Positions 34,469 through 43,702 of a stretch of DNA of 64,000 nucleotides are shown here, one piece after another (position 1 is the stretch's first letter; every line of letters begins with the position of its first letter). A program made the position numbers and the translations under genes. The notes beneath the pieces are model-generated. The model saw nothing but the letters and a program-made list of their open reading frames with translations, was not told the DNA's origin and made no database searches. The DNA lies in assembly GCF_043677095.1 (NCBI RefSeq), contig NZ_JBHLJR010000002.1, forward strand, positions 496,001 to 560,000, in the 5' to 3' direction. Origin of the DNA: Natronococcus roseus (GTDB lineage: Archaea; Halobacteriota; Halobacteria; Halobacteriales; Natrialbaceae).

Positions 34469-35044
34469 ATGACGAGACGAGAGATCGGGCTGGTCCGCGA
34501 ACCGGAAACCGGCGACCGCCGCCAGGAGTGGGGCACCGTCGGGACGAACGACCTCCGGATCGAGCCCGAGGCGGCCGAGGCGATCGTCGACGCCCTCGGC
34601 GTCGACTGCGCCGGCTCGTTCAACCTCTTCTACCTCCTTCGAAAGCACTACTGGACGGCCGAGGGTGCCGAGTTTCGCGAGGTCGCGGCGTTTCTCGAGG
34701 GGGCGTACAAACGAGTCCGCGCGATCAACGACGATCTGGCGGTCCGGATCGTCGAACTCGGGGGGATCCCGCCGAACACGCCGCCGACGATCCAGGAGCG
34801 CGCCGCGGTCCACCTCGAGGCCGAGGATCTGTACGACCTGCGGGCCTCGCTCGAGGGCGATCTCGAGGGGTACGCGACGCTGGTCGCGAGCGTGCGCGAG
34901 CACGTCGAGCTCGCTCGGGAGGCGGGCGACTTCGGGACGGCTGAACGGCTGGACGACCACCTGACGGCCCTCGAGGACGACGCCCACGCGATCGAGCAGT
35001 TCCTCGAGGGCGATACGCTCGTACTGACGGAGGCGACGACGTAA
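34469..35044 (+). CDS. Dps-like ferritin, first copy
   Basis: A 191-residue four-helix-bundle ferritin of the Dps/DpsA family, which oxidises and stores iron and protects DNA from hydrogen peroxide. The first helix has FNLFYLLRKHYWTAEGAEFR (His60 plus acidic residues of the intersubunit site), helix 4 has LEDDAHAIEQFLEG. It is followed two bases later by a paralogue. The pair may form mixed shells. Confidence 0.85.
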   Translation: MTRREIGLVREPETGDRRQEWGTVGTNDLRIEPEAAEAIVDALGVDCAGSFNLFYLLRKHYWTAEGAEFREVAAFLEGAYKRVRAINDDLAVRIVELGGIPPNTPPTIQERAAVHLEAEDLYDLRASLEGDLEGYATLVASVREHVELAREAGDFGTAERLDDHLTALEDDAHAIEQFLEGDTLVLTEATT

Positions 35045-35046
35045 CC

Positions 35047-35616
35047 ATGGCGAGCGAACCACATCTCCGAACTCCCGGCGCGGAACGAGTCCGTCAGGAG
35101 TGGAACACGATCGGCGAGAACGAGCTCGGAATCGACCGGGACGTGGCGGAGTGGATCGTCGACGCGCTGAACGACGAACTCTCGGGACTGTACATCCTGT
35201 TCAACCAGGTCCGGAAACACTACTGGCTGCTCGAGGGGGCCGAACTCGAGGATCTCGGCGGCGTTCTCGAGGACGCCGCCGATCGGCTCGCCGAGACGAC
35301 CGACGCCCTCGCCGTTCGCGTCCACGCCCTCGGCGGGGTGCCGGTCTGCGGTCCGATGGGGATCCGCCAGCACGCCCCGCTCCACATCGAAGCGCCCCAC
35401 CACTACGACGTGCGATCGTCGCTCGAGCGCGATCTCGAGGGGTACGCGACGCTCGTGGCGCTGTTGCGCGACCACGTCGAGCAGGTCGAACGACTGGGCG
35501 ACACGGCTACCGGCGAACTGCTTCGCGAGCGCCTCGTCGTCCTCGAGGACGACGCCCACGTCCTCGAGCGGTATCTCGCCGAGGACACACTCGTTCGGCG
35601 CGAGGCCCTCGACTGA
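35047..35616 (+). CDS. Dps-like ferritin, second copy
   Basis: A 189-residue paralogue of the preceding gene with the same arrangement: ILFNQVRKHYWLLEGAELED in helix 1-2, HAPLHIEAPHHYDVRSSLERD with an unusual cluster of five histidines, and LEDDAHVLERYLAED in helix 4. The ATG follows the previous stop by two bases (TAACCATGG), so one transcript makes both. The histidine-rich loop is absent from the first copy and could change metal binding. Confidence 0.85.
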   Translation: MASEPHLRTPGAERVRQEWNTIGENELGIDRDVAEWIVDALNDELSGLYILFNQVRKHYWLLEGAELEDLGGVLEDAADRLAETTDALAVRVHALGGVPVCGPMGIRQHAPLHIEAPHHYDVRSSLERDLEGYATLVALLRDHVEQVERLGDTATGELLRERLVVLEDDAHVLERYLAEDTLVRREALD

Positions 35617-35634
35617 CGGATCGTTAGGACCGAC

Positions 35635-35856
35635 TCACTCCCGCCACCGCTCCCGCTCGGCCGCCCGCGCCCGCGACTCGAGCTCGTCGGCGTCGGCGTC
35701 GCTCTCGAGCGTGACGTCCCCGCCGTGAGCGTGGGCCACGGACGCGTCGAGTCGCGAGCCCGCGAGTTCGGAGTCGGTCTCGTCCCGGTCCGAGCCCGTC
35801 TCGTCGCGACCGTCGTCGGACCCGGGCACCACGCGCGAGATGAGGGTTCGAAGCAT
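35635..35856 (-). CDS. Small acidic haloarchaeal protein
   Basis: A 73-residue protein starting MLRTLISRVVPGSDDGRD, then very acidic, with a HAHGGD motif in the middle and a charged helical C-terminus. The amphipathic first 11 residues could touch the membrane. Family unknown; supported by codon use, composition and by filling the gap convergent to the dps genes. Confidence 0.55.
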   Translation of the reverse strand: MLRTLISRVVPGSDDGRDETGSDRDETDSELAGSRLDASVAHAHGGDVTLESDADADELESRARAAERERWRE

Positions 35857-36065
35857 GCGTCCTCGTTCGGGGGCGAACGTGATAGCTGTTTGTCCGTTTC
35901 GATCGTGACGTGGTACCGGTTCGAACCCGAACGCGTACGGCCGTTCGGCCCTCGCTCCCCCGAGGCCGCGACCGAGCGTGCCTCGAGGCGAAACCGATTA
36001 CCCTGTCCGGCGGATAGCTCGAGCAACGAGTACCGCCTCCCGATCGCCCTCGACTCCGACCACAC

Positions 36066-36860
36066 ATGGATCCGTTCACCCTCCTCGGCATCGACGTCGC
36101 GCTGTTTTTGCTCATCGGCCTGCTGGCCGGCGCCCACTGTATCGGAATGTGTGGGCCGCTGGTGACGGTCTACGCGGGTCGGATGGACGACGGTGGCTCC
36201 GAAAAGCGCGGCTCGCACCTCTCGACCTACGAGGTGCGCCAGCACGCGCTGTTCAACCTCGGTCGAACCGCGAGCTACACGCTCATCGGTGCCCTCTTCG
36301 GCGCGCTCGGCGGCCTCCTGTTCGTCACGACCGACTCGCTGACACCCCTGGTCGAACCGATCCGGGGTGGCGTCGGCCTGCTCGTCGGCGGGTTCGTCAT
36401 CGCCACCGGGATCTACTACCTGCTCGGGCGGACCACGGGCGGGATCCACCTGCCCGGCCTCGAGCGGCTGACGGGCTGGCTGATGAGCCGCGTCGATCGG
36501 TTCGCGAACGGCCCCGGCATCGTCGGACTGGGCGCGCTTCACGGGCTGCTCCCCTGTCCGATCCTCTACCCGGCCTTCCTCTATGCGTTCGCAACCGGGT
36601 CGCCGGCCGGGGGTGCCCTCGCGCTCGCAGCGCTGGGAATCGGGACCGTTCCCGCGGTGTTTCTCTACGGCACCGTCGTCGAGTCGGTCGACGTCGTCCA
36701 CCGCCAGCGGGTCCACCGCCTGCTCGGGGTCGCGTTCGTCGTGCTGGGCTACGTCCTCTTTGCCCACGGGCTGATGAGCATCGGGATCCACCTGCCCCAT
36801 CCCGAACTCCCGTTCTACGACGGGATCGACGCGCCGGGCGCCGACGCCCACGATCACTAA
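36066..36860 (+). CDS. TauE/SafE-type membrane protein next to copper ATPase
   Basis: A 264-residue protein with six to seven membrane helices. The GLLAGAHCIGMCGPL motif (about 18-32) and its second-half counterpart LGALHGLLPCPILYPAF mark the sulfite exporter TauE/SafE-like, UreH/CcoH-associated group that sits next to CcoI-type copper ATPases. The Cys residues of both motifs may bind copper. The C-terminus is His/Asp-rich (GADAHDH). Three bases before the ATPase gene, so co-transcribed; a role in copper delivery to cytochrome oxidase or copper export is inferred. Confidence 0.87.
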   Translation: MDPFTLLGIDVALFLLIGLLAGAHCIGMCGPLVTVYAGRMDDGGSEKRGSHLSTYEVRQHALFNLGRTASYTLIGALFGALGGLLFVTTDSLTPLVEPIRGGVGLLVGGFVIATGIYYLLGRTTGGIHLPGLERLTGWLMSRVDRFANGPGIVGLGALHGLLPCPILYPAFLYAFATGSPAGGALALAALGIGTVPAVFLYGTVVESVDVVHRQRVHRLLGVAFVVLGYVLFAHGLMSIGIHLPHPELPFYDGIDAPGADAHDH

Positions 36861-36863
36861 CTC

Positions 36864-39338
36864 ATGACCGATCACACCCACGAAACCGGTTGCACGCTGT
36901 GTGAGCTTCCCGTCGAGGGCAGCGACGTCACCGACGACGAGGGGAACCGCTTCTGCTGTGTCGGCTGCCGGGACGTCTACGACGCCTTAGGCGACGTCGA
37001 GGACGTCGCCCCCGAGGACGTTCGTCGACAGCGGGCCGACGACGGGGAGCGGGCGGTGCCCGACGACCACGAGTCGACCTACCTCGAGGTCGACGGGATG
37101 CACTGTGCGACCTGCGAGGCGTTCATCGAGTCCGCGGCGCTGCGCACGGAAGGGGTCAGCAACGCCGACTCGAGCTACGTCACCGACACGGTGCGGATCG
37201 ACCACGATCCCGACGCCGTCTCACAGGTCGACCTCCAGGAGGCGATCAGCGGCCTGGGCTACAGCGCCTACGACCGCGAGGACGCGTTCATGCGGCGGAA
37301 GGCCGACAACTGGATGATGGGCCGGATCATCGTCGGCGTCCTCATGGGGATGATGGTGATGATGCAGTACCTGCTGATCATCTACCCCACCTACTTCGGC
37401 GGGCTGTTCTACGACCAGCGGACGTACGAGTTCCTCAGCCAGGCGCTGGCGAGCGAGCTCGCGACGCCGTTTTACCTCATGATCGCCGCGCTGACGACGA
37501 TCGTGCTGGGCGTGACCGGCAAACCGATCCTGCAAGGTGCCTACGTCGCAACGAAGACCCGGTCGCCGAACATGGACCTGCTGGTGACGATCGCGGCCGT
37601 CAGCGCCTACCTCTACAGCACGCTGTCGATCGCCGTCGGCGGCGACCACATCTACTACGACGTCACCGTCGCGATCATCGTCATCGTCTCGGTCGGCAAC
37701 TACTACGAGTCGACGATCAAGGAGAAGGCCACCGAACGGCTCTCGGACCTCACCGCCGTCCAGATCGACGAGGCCCGTCGCGTCGGCCCGGACGGGGGCC
37801 ACGAGGAGGTCGCCGTCGACGACCTCGAGCCCGACGATCGGCTCCTCGTTCGGGCCGGCGAGCGGATCCCCGTCGACGGCGAGGTCGTCGAGGGCGAGGT
37901 CGCCGTCGACGAGGCCGTCGTCACCGGCGAGTCCCTGCCCGTCGGGAAGACGGCCGGCGACCGGGTCGTCGGCGGCTCGCTGGTCACCGACGGCGCCGTC
38001 ACCGTCCGCGTCGGCGAGGACGCCACGAGCAGCCTCGATCGCGTCACCGAACTCGTCTGGGACCTCCAGAGCTCGAGCCACGGGATCCAGAAGCTCGCGG
38101 ACAAGCTGGCGACGATCTTCGTTCCGCTCGTGCTCGTGCTCTCGGTCGTCGTGACGACAGTCTACCTCTTGACCGGTGCGGGCGTCGCCGACGCCCTGCT
38201 GGTCGGGCTCACCGTGTTGATCGTCTCCTGCCCGTGCGCGCTCGGGCTGGCGACCCCGCTGGCCGTCGCCGCGGGGGTTCGGGATGCCCTCGAGCAGTCG
38301 ATCGTCGTCTTCGACGACACCGTCTTCGAGCGCATCCGCGACGCCGACACCGTCGTCTTCGACAAGACGGGGACGCTGACGACCGGGGAGATGACCGTCG
38401 TCGAGACCGACCTCGAGGACGAACTGCTCGAGAACGCTGCCCGGCTCGAGCGCCGTTCGGCCCACCCGATCGGTCGGGCGATCGCCGCCGAGCGCCCCGT
38501 CGCTGACGGCGGCACGCTCGAGGCCGAGTCACCCGCGGACTCGGCTCGAGCCGACGGCGAGGCCGAGGACGCCCTCGAGGCTCAGGGGGGAGCCGACGAT
38601 GGTATCGAATCCTTCGAGAGCCACCGCAACGGTGTCTCAGGCGTCGTCGACGGCGACGAGATCGTCGTCGGCCACCCCGATCTCCTTCGCGGTCGGGGGT
38701 GGACGGTTCCCGACGACATCGCCTGCCGAATAGAGGACGGTCGCGAGACGGGACGCGTCCCGGTCGCCGTCGGCAGGAACGGCGTCGCGGAAGGCGTGAT
38801 CGTCGTCGGCGACGACCTCCGCGAGGGCTGGTCGGAGACGCTGTCGGCCATCGCGGAGACGGGCACCGAGGTCGTCGTCCTTACCGGCGACGACGCCAGC
38901 GCGGCCCGTCGGTTCCGGGAGGAGCCGTCAGTCGACCGGGTGTTCGCGGGCGTCCCGCCGGAGGGGAAAGCCGAGACCGTCGACCGACTCAAGAAAACGG
39001 GCCGGACGGTCATGATCGGCGACGGTACCAACGACGCGCCGGCGCTGGCCGCCGCGGACCTCGGGATCGCGCTCGGCGGCGGGACGGCGATGGCCGCGGA
39101 CGCGGCCGACGTCGCGCTCGTCGACGACGACCTCGGCTCGGTCGACACCGTCTTCGAACTCGCGCGGGCGACCGACCGCCGAGTAAAGGGCAACATCGGC
39201 TGGGCGTTTTGTTACAACGGGATCGCGATCCCGCTCGCCGTGACGGGGCTGCTCAACCCGCTGTTCGCCGCGCTCGCGATGGGCGCCAGCAGCCTGCTGG
39301 TCGTCACGAACTCCTCGCGGTCGCTGCTCGAGGGCTGA
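36864..39338 (+). CDS. copA: Copper-type P1B ATPase with N-terminal zinc-ribbon-like and HMA domains
   Basis: An 824-residue heavy-metal ATPase. Residues 10-35 carry five cysteines (C10, C13, C31, C32, C35), the TRASH-like metal domain of CcoI/FixI-type pumps; an HMA domain follows with GMHCATC (C81, C84). Then come eight membrane segments, TGES (353-356), the transport motif CPC (455-457) and the phosphorylation site D499 in DKTGTLT; GDGTNDAPAL is in the hinge. It uses ATP to export Cu+ or to feed copper to cytochrome oxidase; the CcoI-like N-terminus and the TauE/SafE neighbour favour the second. A low-complexity acidic stretch lies in the nucleotide-binding domain around residue 555-580. 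Confidence 0.94.
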   Translation: MTDHTHETGCTLCELPVEGSDVTDDEGNRFCCVGCRDVYDALGDVEDVAPEDVRRQRADDGERAVPDDHESTYLEVDGMHCATCEAFIESAALRTEGVSNADSSYVTDTVRIDHDPDAVSQVDLQEAISGLGYSAYDREDAFMRRKADNWMMGRIIVGVLMGMMVMMQYLLIIYPTYFGGLFYDQRTYEFLSQALASELATPFYLMIAALTTIVLGVTGKPILQGAYVATKTRSPNMDLLVTIAAVSAYLYSTLSIAVGGDHIYYDVTVAIIVIVSVGNYYESTIKEKATERLSDLTAVQIDEARRVGPDGGHEEVAVDDLEPDDRLLVRAGERIPVDGEVVEGEVAVDEAVVTGESLPVGKTAGDRVVGGSLVTDGAVTVRVGEDATSSLDRVTELVWDLQSSSHGIQKLADKLATIFVPLVLVLSVVVTTVYLLTGAGVADALLVGLTVLIVSCPCALGLATPLAVAAGVRDALEQSIVVFDDTVFERIRDADTVVFDKTGTLTTGEMTVVETDLEDELLENAARLERRSAHPIGRAIAAERPVADGGTLEAESPADSARADGEAEDALEAQGGADDGIESFESHRNGVSGVVDGDEIVVGHPDLLRGRGWTVPDDIACRIEDGRETGRVPVAVGRNGVAEGVIVVGDDLREGWSETLSAIAETGTEVVVLTGDDASAARRFREEPSVDRVFAGVPPEGKAETVDRLKKTGRTVMIGDGTNDAPALAAADLGIALGGGTAMAADAADVALVDDDLGSVDTVFELARATDRRVKGNIGWAFCYNGIAIPLAVTGLLNPLFAALAMGASSLLVVTNSSRSLLEG

Positions 39339-39475
39339 GACGGGCCGCCTACCGGTTTTCCCGGAGAGCGCAGGACGGCTCGCGGTCGCGTCGGAGCTGA
39401 CCGACGACGCTCCCTCGTCGACAGCGGAGCGATCTCAACGCGAACTAATTAGTCCTGGACGTCCAATCGGGGACT

Positions 39476-40735
39476 ATGTCTACGCGCCCGGAGCTGTCGG
39501 AGTGGCTCTCCGACCGAGCGGGATTGGTCGTTCTCACTCTCATCAGCGTCCTGCTCGCGGCGCTTATCGTCCTGCCGTATCTCCAGTACGTCCTGCTCGG
39601 CGTGATCCTCGCGTACATCCTCATGCCCGCCCAGCGCCAGCTCGAGAAGTACGTCCGGTCGATGACCGCCGCGCTCGTCCTCGTCGTCGTCGCGATCCTG
39701 ACGATCCTGCTGCCGGTGATGTACGTGCTCGCGATCGCGCTGGGGCAGGCGCTCGACATCGCCATGGACGTCCAGGACGGGACGCTCAACGTACAGGATA
39801 TCGAACGGCAGATCGAGACGGAGTTCGGTTATCCCGTCGACCTCCAGGAGACGTATGACACCTATCAGGAGCCGATCGCGACCGGGTTACAGGAGCTCGC
39901 GACCGGTGCACTCGAGTTCGTCGGCGGGGTGCCGTCGATCGCCATCGGACTGACGGTGACGGTGTTCGTGCTCTTTGCACTCCTCCGCGACGGCGATCGG
40001 CTCGTCAGCTGGGTGCAGTACGTCCTTCCCGTCGAGGACCACGTCCAGCGCGAACTCCTCACCGAACTCGATCAGCTCATGTGGGCGTCGGTCGTCGGCA
40101 ACGTCGTCGTCGCGATGATCCAGGCCGTCCTGCTGGGCGTCGGGCTCATGTTTCTCGACGTGCCGGCGGTCGTTTTGCTCACCGTCGCCGCGTTCGTCGC
40201 CGCGTTGCTCCCCCTGGTCGGCGTCTTTGCCGTCTGGATGCCGATCTCGATCTACCTGGCGGTGATCGGCGAAACCGTCCCTGCGGCGATCCTCGTCGGC
40301 TACGGCCTGCTCGTCAGCGCCTCCGACACGTACCTCCGGCCCGCCCTCATCGGGCGGACGAGCGCCTTCAACTCCGCGATCGTCGTCGTCGGCATCTTCG
40401 GTGGCCTCGTCGTCTTCGGCGCGGTCGGGCTCTTTATCGGCCCCGTCGTCCTCGGCGGCGCGAAGATCACGCTCGACCTCTTCGCCCGGGAATGGGCGAT
40501 CAGCGAGGGGAACCCGCCGATCGGCCCGCTTCCCGCGGCCGACCCCGCGGCCGACACGGCCCCGAACACGGGGATCACCGACGACTCGCCGATCCCCGAC
40601 GCGGAGAGCGACGACCCGAACGAGGAACCGAGGTCGGAGTCTCCGGCCGAGTCCGAACCCGAACCCGAACCGGAGTCCGGAGCCGACGCCGATCGGCCGG
40701 AGTCGACGGGGTCGGAAACTGACTCCGCCGAGTGA
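39476..40735 (+). CDS. AI-2E family membrane transporter
   Basis: A 419-residue protein with seven to eight membrane helices in the AI-2E exporter (formerly UPF0118) layout: helices at about 15-50, a periplasmic-side helical hairpin (70-160), then LLRDGDRLVSWVQYVLP, GVFAVWMPISIYL and a final helix pair at 300-345. The last 70 residues are a disordered tail rich in Asp, Glu and Pro. Members export signals or act as Na+/H+ antiporters; which applies is unclear. Start ATG 39476 with ACTAATTAG promoter element ~27 bases upstream. Confidence 0.9.
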   Translation: MSTRPELSEWLSDRAGLVVLTLISVLLAALIVLPYLQYVLLGVILAYILMPAQRQLEKYVRSMTAALVLVVVAILTILLPVMYVLAIALGQALDIAMDVQDGTLNVQDIERQIETEFGYPVDLQETYDTYQEPIATGLQELATGALEFVGGVPSIAIGLTVTVFVLFALLRDGDRLVSWVQYVLPVEDHVQRELLTELDQLMWASVVGNVVVAMIQAVLLGVGLMFLDVPAVVLLTVAAFVAALLPLVGVFAVWMPISIYLAVIGETVPAAILVGYGLLVSASDTYLRPALIGRTSAFNSAIVVVGIFGGLVVFGAVGLFIGPVVLGGAKITLDLFAREWAISEGNPPIGPLPAADPAADTAPNTGITDDSPIPDAESDDPNEEPRSESPAESEPEPEPESGADADRPESTGSETDSAE

Positions 40736-40866
40736 TCGTCGCCTCCGCGAAGAGGTGCGTTCATTACCCCGTGTCCGCAACTACCACGTATCGTGTCTCG
40801 GAACGAAACCCGGACTTGCCGCGATCGCAACGGGCGAAGCCGAGACGATCGGGACCCTCGCTACAC

Positions 40867-42204
40867 ATGAACGGATCACACGCTACCGGGAGCCCCTACG
40901 CTCCCTACACGGACGACGAACGGACGGCGATGCTCGAGTCGGTCGGCGTCGACGACGTCGAGGAACTGTTCGACATCCCCGACGGCGTTCGCTTCGACGA
41001 CGCCTTCGGGATCGACGCGCGAAGCGAGCGGGAGACCCGTCGACTGGTACGATCGGTGCTGGGACGAAACGACGAGCTAACCGAACTGCTTGGGCGGGGC
41101 CACTACGGCTACTACGTCCCCTCGCTGATCGACCACCTGGCGGATCGGTCGGAGTTTCTCACCTCCTACACCCAGTACCAGCCCGAGGTCTCACAGGGTT
41201 TCCTGCAGGCGCTGTTCGAGTACCAGTCGCTTTTGGTCGAGCTAACCGGTCTCGAGGTCGCGAACTGTTCGATGTACGACGCGGCCACCGCGCTGGGCGA
41301 GGCCGCGACGCTTGCGGAACGGGTTCGCTCGACGAGCGGCCACCGCGTGCTCGTCCCCGACCTCCTGCTCGAGGGACGGCGCTCGACCCTCGAGAACTAC
41401 GTCGCCGGCACCGACCTCGAAGTCGAGACGTACCCGACCGACGACGCGAACGCCGATCTCGACGCCCTCGCTGACGCCGTCGACGACGACGTCGTGATGG
41501 TCTACGCCGAGAACCCGACGGTGCGAGGGACGATCGAGGAGCGACTCGCCGAGATCGGCGACCTCGCACGCGAGGCCGACGCGCTGTTGGTCCTCGGTTC
41601 GGACCCGGTCGCGCTCTCGGTGCTCCAGCGCCCTGCCGACGTCGGTGTCGACGTCGTCATCGGCGACGCCAGCGTACTCGGACTGCCGACGAGCTACGGG
41701 ATGGGGCTTGGCCTGTTCGCCTGCCGCGAGGACTACCTCCGACAGGTGCCGGGCCGACTCGTCGGCGCCGGCGAGGACGCGACCGACCGACGGGCGTACA
41801 CACTGACGCTGCAGACCCGCGAACAGCACATCCGTCGGGAGCGCGCGACGAGTAACATCTGTACGAACCAGGCCTGGGTCGCGTTGCGAACCGCGATGCA
41901 CGCCGCGTACCTCGGACCCGACGGCATGGTCGACCTCGCGAACCGCGGAGTGACGCGCGCGGACGACCTCGCCGAACGGCTGGACGAGATCGTCGGCGTC
42001 ACGGCGCCGATCCACGATCGCCACCACCTCCGGGAGTTCGTCGCCCGCGTCGACCAGCCCGCACGGGCCGTCGCCGACGACCTCGAGAAGCGCGGCTTCG
42101 CCGTCCACGTCGTCGGCGAACACGAGATTCAGGTGTGCGTCGCCGGCGTCCCCGACGAGCGGATCGATCCGTTCGTCGACGCCTTTGCGGAGGTGGCCCG
42201 ATGA
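40867..42204 (+). CDS. gcvPA: Glycine decarboxylase subunit 1
   Basis: A 445-residue N-terminal half of the split P protein of the glycine cleavage system. Typical are GSPYAPYTDDERTAML, the GHYGYYVPSLIDHL stretch, SYTQYQPEVSQGFLQALFEYQ and AYTLTLQTREQHIRRERATS, the invariant signature. It has no PLP lysine; that is in gcvPB. The stop overlaps the gcvPB start (ATGA). Partners gcvT and gcvH lie 11-13 kb away on the other strand. Confidence 0.95.
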   Translation: MNGSHATGSPYAPYTDDERTAMLESVGVDDVEELFDIPDGVRFDDAFGIDARSERETRRLVRSVLGRNDELTELLGRGHYGYYVPSLIDHLADRSEFLTSYTQYQPEVSQGFLQALFEYQSLLVELTGLEVANCSMYDAATALGEAATLAERVRSTSGHRVLVPDLLLEGRRSTLENYVAGTDLEVETYPTDDANADLDALADAVDDDVVMVYAENPTVRGTIEERLAEIGDLAREADALLVLGSDPVALSVLQRPADVGVDVVIGDASVLGLPTSYGMGLGLFACREDYLRQVPGRLVGAGEDATDRRAYTLTLQTREQHIRRERATSNICTNQAWVALRTAMHAAYLGPDGMVDLANRGVTRADDLAERLDEIVGVTAPIHDRHHLREFVARVDQPARAVADDLEKRGFAVHVVGEHEIQVCVAGVPDERIDPFVDAFAEVAR

Positions 42205-43694
42205 GCCGCGACGAATCCGAACCGGCGACCGACGACCAGGTCCGGTACGATCAGGCCCGATACGTCGAGGACGGACAGTACGAACCCCTGCTCTCGGAGA
42301 AGGATCGGACGACGGTCGAGATCGGCGGCGGCGACGACTCCCCGCTGCCCGACGACCTGACGCGGGACTCCCTCGAGCTGCCGGCCCTCTCCGAGCCCGA
42401 ACTGGCGCGCCACTACACGCGCCTCTCGCAGATGATCTACGGGATCGACACTGGGCCCTACCCGCTTGGCTCGTGTACGATGAAGTACAACCCCAAGTTC
42501 ACCGAGGACGTGGCGGCGCTGCCGAAGGCCGCGGTCCACCCCGACCGTTCCGAAACCTCGGTTCAGGGAAGCCTCGAGCTGCTGTACCGACTGCAGGACT
42601 ACCTCGGGCGGATCGGCGGAATGGACGCCGTGACCCTCCAGCCGCCTGCAGGGGCGGCCGGCGAGTTCGTCGGAATCCGCGTCGCCGCGGCCTACCACGA
42701 ACACAACGGCGAAGGCCACCGCGACGAGGTGATCGTTCCCGAGAGCGCCCACGGAACGAACTTTGCGACCGCCGCACTCGGCGGCTACGACGTCGTCTCC
42801 CTGCCCAGCGACGACGAGGGACGGGTCGACCTCGAGGCGCTCGAGGCCGCCCTGAGCGAGAACACGGCGGCGCTGATGCTGACGAACCCGAACACGCTCG
42901 GCCTGTTCGAGCGCGACATCACCGAGATCGCCGAGATGGTCCACGACGTGGGCGGGCTGCTGTACTATGACGGCGCCAATCTCAACGCCCTGCTGGGTCG
43001 GGCTCGGCCGGGCGATATGGGATTTGACGTGATGCACTACAACGTCCACAAGACGTTCGCGACGCCCCACGGCGGCGGCGGCCCCGGTGCGGGCCCGGTC
43101 GGCGTCGTCGACGAGCTGGCGCCGTTTCTGCCGGCCCCCCGCGTCCGCGAGGCTGACGACGACTCGAGCGGCTCCGAACCGACCTACGAGCTGTTCGACC
43201 CCGATCACACCATCGGCAAGGTCCACGGCTATCAGGGTAACTGGCTCGTGCTCGTCAAGGCGTTCGCCTACATCGCCCGGCTGGGCGACGAGGGCCTCCT
43301 CGACGCCAGCGCGACGGCCGTGCTCAACGCGAACTACCTCGCGAGTCGGATCGAGTACGACGTCCCCTACGAGCCGTTCCACCACGAGTTCGTCGCCAGC
43401 GCGGGCGACCAGGACGCGGCCGACGTCGCCAAACGGATGCTCGACTACGGCGTCCACCCGCCGACGACGAAGTGGCCCGAGATCGTTCCCGAGGCGCTGA
43501 TGACCGAGCCGACGGAGGTCGAAAGCAAGGACACGCTGGATCGGCTCGCCGCCGCGTTCAACGCCGTCGCCGAGGAGGACGACGAGACCCTCGAGGCCGC
43601 CCCCGAGCGGACCGCCGCCCGTCGGATCGACCAGACGGACGCGGCGCGGAGCCCGCGACTGTCCTGGCACGCCCTCGAGAACGACGAGTCGTAA
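42201..43694 (+). CDS. gcvPB: Glycine decarboxylase subunit 2
   Basis: A 497-residue PLP-bearing half of the P protein. The PLP lysine is K284 in NVHKTFATPHGGGGPG; GSCTMKYNPKF and QPPAGAAGEFVG are further hallmarks. It decarboxylates glycine and transfers the aminomethyl group to lipoyl-GcvH. Coupled to gcvPA. Confidence 0.96.
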   Translation: MSRDESEPATDDQVRYDQARYVEDGQYEPLLSEKDRTTVEIGGGDDSPLPDDLTRDSLELPALSEPELARHYTRLSQMIYGIDTGPYPLGSCTMKYNPKFTEDVAALPKAAVHPDRSETSVQGSLELLYRLQDYLGRIGGMDAVTLQPPAGAAGEFVGIRVAAAYHEHNGEGHRDEVIVPESAHGTNFATAALGGYDVVSLPSDDEGRVDLEALEAALSENTAALMLTNPNTLGLFERDITEIAEMVHDVGGLLYYDGANLNALLGRARPGDMGFDVMHYNVHKTFATPHGGGGPGAGPVGVVDELAPFLPAPRVREADDDSSGSEPTYELFDPDHTIGKVHGYQGNWLVLVKAFAYIARLGDEGLLDASATAVLNANYLASRIEYDVPYEPFHHEFVASAGDQDAADVAKRMLDYGVHPPTTKWPEIVPEALMTEPTEVESKDTLDRLAAAFNAVAEEDDETLEAAPERTAARRIDQTDAARSPRLSWHALENDES

Positions 43695-43702
43695 AGAGCG
43701 GG

